Origin: Azolla caroliniana
Taxonomy: Eukaryota; Polypodiophyta
DNA: 64,000 bases
Assembly: GCA_043228905.1 (NCBI GenBank)
Contig: JBHGNT010000027.1
Coordinates: forward strand, 429,058-493,057
Direction: 5' to 3'
Shown: piece by piece, positions 56,140 to 64,000 of the stretch
Numbering within the stretch: the stretch's first letter is position 1
Layout of the letters: the number at the start of each line of letters is the position of its first letter
Notes under the pieces: generated by a model
Databases searched by the model: none
What the model saw: only the letters and a program-made list of their open reading frames with translations
Told to the model about the DNA's origin: nothing
Position numbers and translations under genes: made by a program

Positions 56140-57065
56140 TTACTGACCGGATACCCACTCCAGATAATCATTCTTAGAAACAACTTCCACGACAGTAAGC
56201 GTAAACGCATAATTAGTTCCACAGATCTCGCTGCGCTAACCATGGTAAACTCCCTCTCATTATGTAAAAATGGAAGTCTGATTCGAACAACCGGGTACAG
56301 CATCACATTTAGCACCTGGGAAAGGTACAGCCCGACTATAAAGTACATCAGCCAAAGTTATAATCATACATAAATAAGTCTTGGCTAGTACAACTACTCA
56401 ATTGTCCACTTCTGGTAGACGTGATTAACCTAATTCCAGATCATCCTCCGAAATCATATAACTGTCAAAAGTTAATGACTATTCATCGGAACTGTTATAG
56501 TCTGAATACTCATAAGGTTGGGTCGGCGGCCAGCCCTTCTTTAGGTTCATTCGCCTCCCTCCAAACTGTACTTGCAAGTTTCCCTGCAGACAGCTCTCCA
56601 CGCCTATTAACACTTGAAGAGTATACTGTTGCTAGGTCCGTCCTTCTCGAGCGAGTCTTTCAGGCAGGGATAGACCGTCTCTGGCGGATCGAACGATGAT
56701 ATTCCTGGCAAGCTAGGAGTCTGTTTCCCGTTCAATCAAGCCATGATCCTAGTCTTTTTCGTTCGACAGGGTGACTTTCCAAACAAGGAGACTAATATGT
56801 CTTACCTGAAATAATACTTACATTTTCATTTACGGTCAATTCTCTGTGATCTTTGAGTTTCCACTGAATTTCGCAACGTTCCTTACTGCGAGCAGTTGAG
56901 ACCCGACCCAAAAAAAGGGGGGTGGAGTATAAGCGCTGGTCCCCTTCGGTAAAGTGCTTGTGCTCGCTGTTACCTACTGTGGGACCTCCGTACCCGAGGA
57001 AGGCAGAGCAGGAACAGTCAACCTTCGGCCTCGCTCCTCCTCTGGTAGTTTTGTAACCACTGTGG

Positions 57066-57102
<37 letters not shown>

Positions 57103-57924
57103 GCCAACACGTCGGGAATCCCCCATTCCAGAGATGACGGGGTCAGGCCCGTTAGGTCCGAAGTTGTATGCCACTAGCTGTAGTGCCGATAGACTTATTA
57201 CTTCAGCGCCGTCATTGAACATCGCAAGCTGAGCATCCATTTCCTGTACATTGCCTATACTGGAAGCGGGAATGCGTACCTCCAACGACTCCGAGAATGG
57301 AACCATAGGCTTCTCATTGGCTAGGGGAGCCTTCTCAATGCATAGGTAGCACCTCAACTTCCCGTTTCTGGCACGCTCTAGTCTCTTGAGTCTCCCGACG
57401 TCAGACGAGAATTTCCCTTGATTCTCGTCTCTCATTTGGTAAGCCAGATACTTTGTGGACTGTAGAGGTAGTCCGGTGCGTTTTGTTGCACTTCCATCAC
57501 CTTCGTCAAAGGGCGCACTCCGATACCGTTAATGTCCAATAGCTTTGATGATAATGGCTAGATCTACCACCTAGTCCATCAAATATAATAAAGCGAAAGA
57601 TAGTATAACAATAAACATCAGAACGAAACTGAGAGGAATGGTCCAAATAATCTCTGTAGTAGTTCCGTGAACCATTCTTTCAGGAATGGGGTTTCTTCGA
57701 TAATGGAAATGCCATAAAGTGCGGACCAACATCCATAGTACGAAGATCAGAATAATGATTAAGAGGACCGGAATATCGTGATGTGAGTCAATTATTCCTT
57801 ACATCATAGGTATGGCTGCGTCCTAAAATCCCAATTACCAAGGTTCTGCGGCGTCACGAGGAGCAATTGGGACGAATAGCTACCAAAAAAGGGTTCTCGA
57901 AATCACTAAGAGGCGTGTGCCCAT
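56140..57924 (-). CDS. cox2: cytochrome c oxidase subunit 2, two exons
   Basis: Encodes the CuA-bearing subunit 2 of complex IV. Exon 1 (57924-57519) reads [54 protein letters not shown] and KAIGH.RYR. Exon 2 (56516-56140) reads [60 protein letters not shown] and DYLEWVSGQ, ending at TAA. The CuA ligand block (C-x3-C region around EICGTN) is present after editing. About twelve in-frame stops need U-to-C editing. The exon junction lies in the Thr codon after HQWYW, the common plant site cox2i373. The start is either ATG 57924, inside sequence shared with cox1, or GTG 57906. Confidence 0.93.
56517..57518 (-). other. group II intron in cox2 (cox2i373 position)
   Basis: 1002 bp from GTGCGCCC to an AC end, phase 1. 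Domain V (GAAA loop) at 56563-56596. A (TTGC)n array sits at 57064-57102. Its first 150 bp have a paralogue at 54490-54640. Confidence 0.9.
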
Positions 57925-59603
57925 TACGAAAGAATCATGCTCAAATATTCCTTTCAACGACTTCTAAGTCTGTTCGGTTTTTTCCCTTTTTCTCTCTCCT
58001 CCATATGCATGGGAGTTAAAGGTTGGTTCTTCAACAAGTCGCAGCAATGCAATGCAATGCAATGCAATGAAGGCCTTCGCTTTGTCTCGTCGACCGCAAA
58101 CAAAGCGGCGATGGGCTGGCTTTCCGCGTTTCCGTAAAGAAAATCGAAAGAACTCTGATTGATTCTTATTCGTAGTTGGGATGCAGGGATAGATTTATTT
58201 CTTCCTCGAAGAACCGTACGAACGATTAGGCCGCTGCGATTTCCACACGCAGACACGCGGATTCAGCATGAAGGGCGGGCGATTTATTCCCCGATCGAAC
58301 GAATGAATGAATGAATGAATAGGGTGTCGTTCGCAATGACAAGGAACGTTAGCTGGAAACGCGGTCAACTAACGGGCACAAGTGCAATATTTTCATTTTG
58401 GTGTGACTCTTGGTTGGAGAAGGCCACACCACAGTTGGTCTCTTCTCCATAAGCCGGACCGCCAACGTCAAGGCGAGATCACATTGGTCCAGTCCCCGCA
58501 TAGCCAGTGGAAGGGTGAGGTGCATCCACTCAGATAGCATGGGGAGGTCGAATGACTGCGGCCACGTCAATCCGCTTCTTTTCTTTTCTTGTTGGGCCGC
58601 TAGCAATTGTCTAGCTTCTGCGTTTAGTTTTTTTTTTCGCTCTCGAACGGTTACGATGAACCGGTGCATATGGCCGGAGAACCAACCTTTGGTTCGAGAT
58701 GGATTCGGCCTTCCCTTACGTCATGTTCATGGCCTTGCATTCCAATGATCACTGCGCTTCACTTGGCTCCAGAGAGCAAGAAGGCCTAGCTAGAACAACA
58801 ATCTCAGTGACAAAATTGACCTCGGCTAGAAGGTTACGTAAGTGAATTTCAGTCGGGCCAGCAGCAGTGTTCACATGTTCATAGATGCTCCAATGAAAAA
58901 GCATAAACATCACGAAGCCCGTCTAAAGTTTAGTTTTTTTCTTCGCTGAAAAGCAGCAGCTCTCGATACACTGGTGCATATGGCCGGAGAACCAACCTTT
59001 GGTTCGAGATGGATTCGGCCGAAGGGAGTGAGAACCGGCGTGTTGGCATTAACAATCATGCTCTCATCTTTCGAATCAGTCGTTACGGGGTCAATGAGCT
59101 AGCTCGTAGCTACGAGAGAGATTCCCTAAGAACAAGGTGGTTCTGGAATACGAGATAAAGCAACGAGGACAGTGGGAACAAGACCTTTTGGTGGTGGGAC
59201 CCTGGACTGTTTAAGTGTTGGTCCCGGGGCACCTATCCTGGCGCATTCTTGCTTGCTTGCTTGCTTGCTGAACCCGGGTTGGCGTTAGCTAACCGCCTAC
59301 CAAACTTGACCTGCTTTCATCTTGGGGCCTGACCCGCTTTATTCCTCGTCGTTGAGGGCGTGCTTGCTTGCTTGCTTGCTTGCTTGCTGGGGCACTCGAC
59401 CGCAATAAAGGGAGAGAAGCTTTCACGACTTCCCACGGTGTGGCCATTACTCTCAAAGGGTAAGCTGGTTTCACCGTTATGAGCCAGTTATTGAAAAAGC
59501 GTTCGCACGCTTGTGGGGCGAAAGGCCAGAGGAGGACTCCTTTTCCCTCTTCTTGTGGTCCTTCGGACTTCAACAAAGGAACGGCGGAGTCGTAGCTCTT
59601 TGA
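57925..59603. other. spacer and start of R4 copy B
   Basis: 57937-58260 is unidentified and includes an (AATGC)n array (58044-58069) in a sequence that occurs unexpanded at 8973-9010, and (GAAT)n at 58300-58320. From 58395 the sequence is R4, including the unidentified frame at 58349-58669 and the possible intron region of rrnL. Confidence 0.5.
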
Positions 59604-60623
59604 TTCACCCCTAGCCACGAGTCATCCCCGTATTTTGCCACATACGTGAGTTCGGTCCTCCAAGGCCTCTGTGGAGAGCTCGATTCAACCTGCTCGTGGC
59701 TAGATCAATCGGTTTCGGGTCAAATAGAAACAACGCCGAAGATTCAACCTCGTTGCGCCTACACCTAATGGCTTAAGCCGCTGTTCCCATTCACTCGCTG
59801 ACCCATTATGCAAAAGGTACGCCGTTAGGGTGGAAAGTGCTAAAGCGAGAGCCGACAACGCGAAGCTTCGCTCAAGGGTTCGCGTATGCGAACATTAGTG
59901 GCTTTGCCTCCGAAAGCTACAGCGCTTTCTCAGCTTCGCGTATGCGTTCCATCGAACATTAGTGGCTTTGCCGCATTTTCTCAGCTTCGCTCTTCCGACT
60001 GATAGTTTGCATCGGATTTCAGGTTTTCTATTGCACTCCCGGCATACGGCGGGGTCTTTTCACTTTTCCCTCACGGTACTTGTGGTACGCTATCGGTCAT
60101 TGAGGAATACTTAGGCGCGGGGGTGGTCCCCCTTAGTCACGTAAAGCGATCATTATTCAAACACGGTATCCGCGTTTTGTAATGGTAATCAAACTTGCCA
60201 GGAAAGATCTACGGGGCTATCACCTTCTTTGGCCAGATCTTCCAACCTTTTCAGAATTCCTTGAGGAAGGGTTCCCACCCTTCCCTCTACTGCAAGTTCT
60301 CCCCCGCACGGGGCCAGGGAAAGCGGCCCTTCTGGGCTGGGGCCCCTTCCCTTTTCTTTGCCTAATCCGCTTTCGCTCGCCGCTACTAACGGAGTCTCAG
60401 TTGATTTCCTTTCCTTTAGCTACAATGATGTTTCAGTTCGCTAAGTTTCTCAAGTCCGAGGCAGAGCCGCAGCACACGGCATGCCCGGCAAGCTTGGATA
60501 CGGTTTCCCGATTGGAAACCCATGGATCACAGACGGTATCTCCCCATGGCCTTTCGCCTTTGGAAGCGTCCTTCCCTCTCAATGCCCAGGCATCCATCCA
60601 ATGCATTCTTTTCGATGCAGTAG
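59604..60623 (-). rRNA. rrnL: large-subunit rRNA, 5' third only, copy B
   Basis: Same sequence and same break point as 41531-42550. Two identical copies with the same truncation argue that the border is a real feature such as an intron end. Confidence 0.9.
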
Positions 60624-60916
60624 GAGTTGAACCTACCGAACACCGTACAAAATCTTAATGAGTGTTCTGCGATCGCCACTCAACCTGTGACTGCTTAAAA
60701 CCGAGACAAAAAGAAGCCCGCATAGATTATTATACAATAATCTTCGGACGTTTGTAAAATGCGGAAGAAGCGCGGAAAGAATTGGTCGAGTACTTGGACA
60801 GAGGATTCATTGTTTCGACGAAAACGTCTACCAAATGACCCTGCATCCTCTGTTTTTTCCTTTACGCTCTTGAGTTCTCTTTCCGTGCTGTGCGATACGA
60901 AGTTTGTACAATCCGC

Positions 60917-60954
<38 letters not shown>

Positions 60955-61419
60955 AAGGGCTTCGTCCTTCCTCCTTTCTTAGCGTCTCGTTTAACTAAAC
61001 ACTTTAGATTTCCCTGACAAGTTCCCTAGCTCTCTCGAGCGTAAGAGTTGAGGAACAGATTTTCCGATAATGCATGCCAGCCAGGGATTTACGCATCATT
61101 GGTATTGTGTGTTTACCGTTCTAATCTGTCTTCACATCCATAGCTTGCTTTTTTGCGTTGTCGTACGCCTTTTCATTGTTTCTGGCTGATATCAGATTCG
61201 CATCTGACCTTTAGGCAATCGCATATACGATTTGAAAGGGTCCGGGCTGTCGAACCACGTCTCCCGAAAATTATCAGTACATATGGCAGAAAACGCTTTT
61301 CACATATCGAGGTCGGAATGGGATCGGGTGTTTCACGTCTTACAAAGATGCCCGGACGGAACGAAACGCTTGATTAATGAACAAAAGAGTGCTAACGACA
61401 AAAGCGGCGGGCGCCGAAC

Positions 61420-61456
<37 letters not shown>

Positions 61457-61544
61457 GGAAAGTGCAAATACAGCTGGTACTTAGCCTTCGATCGCTACCA
61501 ACCTCACAAGGATGTCATCAATTCGCAGGTGGTTATTAAGTAAA
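60624..61544. other. upstream of rrnL copy B, nothing recognised
   Basis: Copy of 42551-43466, with GCAA arrays at 60915-60954 and 61420-61455. Confidence 0.4.
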
Positions 61545-61908
61545 AAGTGTAATATAAATGGCTACCAAACCAAAGTTCTTCTTTTGAACTTTCAAGAAGG
61601 CCTGAATATTCATGGATTATTATACGATAATCTTTAATGCGGCTCAGATTGCGGAAAGAATTGAATGCTGGAATTTCGAAATTCCGTTGGTAAAATTCAG
61701 AAGGATCATGCAAGAAGGCAATATCATCTTCTGGCCATAATCTGCGAATCCAGCAAAGCAAAGCAAAGCAGCACTTTTCTTTTCACTTTAAACCGAGCCG
61801 GCGGCAATCTTGATGAATCACTGGCAAGAAGATGCTTTGCACTTTTCTTTCCACTTTAAAGCAGCAATCTTTTCACTCGGAAATGGCAAAAGAGCTTGGA
61901 AGAAGAAT

Positions 61909-61979
61909 AGGCTAGGGACGGAGTCGAACCGTCATTCCAGGATTTGCAGTCCAATACATTGCCATTATGTTACCCAGCC
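61909..61979 (-). tRNA. trnC-GCA: tRNA-Cys (GCA), copy 3
   Basis: Same as 12160-12230, anticodon GCA. Confidence 0.94.
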
Positions 61980-62185
61980 AGCAGAACGTTTTTCCCGCTT
62001 AAATGAAGAGAGGCGGGACTCTCATTTAAGGGGGGTGACCTTAGGCCACCCTTTGAAATAATCTAAAGCCTTACAATCAATTTCTGCGATGCCATAAAAT
62101 GTGAACCAACGACAACGATTTTGGGCAAAATAAGAATTAGTGATTGAAAAAGACCCGCAGCTTGCTTGTGAAGCCGACCAGCGTA

Positions 62186-62717
62186 CTGCCAACACGACTT
62201 GTTTATGCCTATTAAAGAACCTTTTAATGCTAATTCACAGAAAACTATACGAAGCATACAAAATAACTAATATACGAAACGGAAGCGACCGATGGAAATA
62301 CGTCAGTTTCTTACTCATGTAAATAAACTATTTCTTAACAACGGCGACGACTTTTCCGGAGTCTTATTTCGGTTTTGGTCGGCCAATCAGGTTAGGAGTT
62401 CCCTGCCTGACCGCCAATTCAGAACCGCTCGTGACAGTTTCCCGTCATACGGCTCCCCGCATCCCATCAGGTGAGGGTTCCGGAATACGAGCTCCCCTGC
62501 CCTCTTTTGATCGTGACGATGCCCATGCAGCCAGCAACTGCCGCAAATTGGCAGCTCATGCCTCCCGGACGACGACGTAGATGCGATCCATCTGTGATGT
62601 CCACAGGCGGCCGGCCGGCGGAAAGAACACCTACGCCGTGGTTGGAGTTCTACTTCCTTGTCGTCGCTTTAGCCCTATCGGCTAGCTAGGGCCATTGCTC
62701 AGTTTGTTTCCTCACGC

Positions 62718-62750
<33 letters not shown>

Positions 62751-64000
62751 ATAACTCCTAGACTCAAGTGAAAAACCGACCATCAGCGTATCTGATGAGA
62801 GAGGATTGAAACCTCGTATCTTCCCCATTTTCCCGCGTCTCGTGACTAATTCAAAAATTTCCTTGCATCAGCGTCGATTACGTACTCTGGCTTTCTTGTT
62901 GATAGATATGTGGATCACTCTGGTGGCGTCATGGCGGCGAGATCGACCCGAGCGAAAGTAGCTATTGGGTTCGAATCCCGCTTCTTTTCTTCCGCGGTTC
63001 GCCTTTAGGCCATGAGGGCGATCCGATCCCCAGTAGCAGGAGTCCTGAAAGGTCATGGAACTGGCCATACTTCCACTTTCACTCTCACTTTCGCTTTTGC
63101 TTCTACTTTCAGAGGTATGTATATTCAGCAAATCGGATCAGATTGTCTATCCATGACAGAGCGAGTGCTACTCGTAGTTCAGGGGCAAGGTATTTTACGT
63201 TGCTTACTTTCCTTTTGGCCAATCTGCGCTCTTTATCTTCGAATGTTGAAGCATATTGGCTGCTCCCTTTCCCTTAAAATTAGATGCGGGGACACTTTGG
63301 CACGTCCCGATAATTAATTACTACCGGGCCCTCGCTTATTGTCCCATCCTATCCCTGTTCACCGTACGGTTGGCTCTTCTGAGTGCGACCTCAGAGGTGT
63401 GCGGGGTTCTCCAGTTCCGGGATTCCATATTTCAAAGAACCAGGCCGTAAGGCTTCCGCTCTACGCCGGAGGCGCGCTCGAAGAACGGGAAAGGACAGAC
63501 AACCCCTTTCCCTCGGCCTCTGTCCCATATTTTGGACGCAGGAAGCAATCCTGCTTTCCTGTTTCGACGCTTCAAACGCTAGGATTGCGGTTGCCTGCTG
63601 TCCGGTTCAACTTAGGCTTAGCCTTCGGGGATGCAGTACCGCCACTCAGCACTCACCTAGACAATACCCAAAGTGTTTCATTCCCACCCTGTCTCCCAAC
63701 GAAAACAAAGAAGGGGCAGATATCGTCACGCGCGCCCTTGCTTGAGATTCAAAGTTCCCCACTTTCGCCGGGTTCTGAATCCCTTTCATGCCCAGCTTCA
63801 TGCCTTTGGATGCCATTCTCCCAGCACGTGGGCACGCTGTTACCCTGTTCCCGAGGGAGAAGGACTTTCACCTTCATGGAAACTCAGTTCACTAACTCCG
63901 CCATCCGAGCGCGAATGAATGCAAAATGAGTGCACAGACGCGACTCAACGTCTTAACCTGTGAACAGGTCACGCTACCCGACCAGAAAGATTTCTATCTT
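62186..64000 (-). CDS. rps14: ribosomal protein S14, copy C, cut by window end
   Basis: Exon 2 at 62186-62371, intron at 62372-63977 with domain V at 62422-62455, and the last 23 nt of exon 1 at 63978-64000. Sequence as copy A, with the same stops and the same CAG codon predicted to become the stop. Confidence 0.86.

Larger units (their letters stand above)
58395..62336. repeat. large repeat R4, copy B
   Basis: Matches 40322-44263. At 62336 it passes without break into the rest of the rps14 unit, so this copy shows the intact rps14 arrangement. Confidence 0.93.
61545..64000. repeat. repeat R3, copy C (to window end)
   Basis: Matches 11796-14251 without a visible difference apart from the 5-bp CCAAA duplication at its start. 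Confidence 0.92.

Noticed and set aside
1-64000. CRISPR arrays or bacterial defence systems
   Set aside because: The short repeats are contiguous microsatellites without spacers, and the gene content is plant mitochondrial.

Overview
This window is mitochondrial DNA of a fern (monilophyte). It carries mitochondrial genes only: cox1, cox2, cox3, nad4L, nad9, atp1, ribosomal proteins, SSU and LSU rRNA and native-type tRNAs. Nearly every reading frame is interrupted by TAA, TAG or TGA exactly where relatives have Gln (CAA/CAG) or Arg (CGA). Many other codons need C-to-U change. Heavy editing in both directions is known from ferns, hornworts and some lycophytes. Two intron relationships point specifically to ferns: a 25-nt first exon in rps1 followed by an intron that is a sister of the rpl2 intron, and an atp1 intron related to the second rps3 intron.

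Layout. 0-6 kb: trnfM, trnS-GCU, the nad9 body, trnS-GGA, then about 4 kb with nothing recognisable. 6.4-11.5 kb (repeat R1): trnR-UCU, rps2, trnG-UCC and rrnS. 12-23 kb, minus strand: a ribosomal-protein operon transcribed rpl2 (one intron), rps19, rps3 (two introns), rpl16, rps14 (one intron), then trnC; adjoining frames meet or overlap. 24-29.5 kb: another trnR, nad4L, a fossil rrnS fragment, and cox1 with one intron on the minus strand. 29.4-32.8 kb (repeat R2): trnG-GCC, a reduced Arg tRNA and scraps of rps3 and rpl2. 32.9-35.4 kb: rps13, rps11 and atp1 exon 1 with a truncated intron. 35.4-40.5 kb: second copy of R1. 40.3-44.3 kb (repeat R4): the 5' third of rrnL. 44.3-45.9 kb: rps1. 47.4-48.2 kb: cox3. 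48.2-51.6 kb: second copy of R2. 53-58 kb: unknown sequence and cox2. 58.4-64 kb: second copy of R4 running into another copy of the rps14 region.

Reconstructed exon sums are whole codons for every gene with both ends placed: rpl2 371 codons, rps3 511, rps14 99, rps1 249, cox1 525, cox2 261, cox3 266, rps2 226 and rpl16 136, stops included. Splice sites can be pinned because each group II intron found complete in rpl2, rps1, rps3, rps14 and cox2 has an exact 34-nt domain V hairpin near its 3' end.

Over half of the window lies in repeat copies of 2.4 to 5.1 kb, so several genes occur two or three times and gene flanks are mosaic. Short 5' leaders are also shared between unrelated genes. Expanded simple repeats, above all (GCAA)n, occur at more than twenty places, including inside rrnS, rrnL flanks and introns. 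About 20 kb of intergenic sequence holds nothing I can assign.
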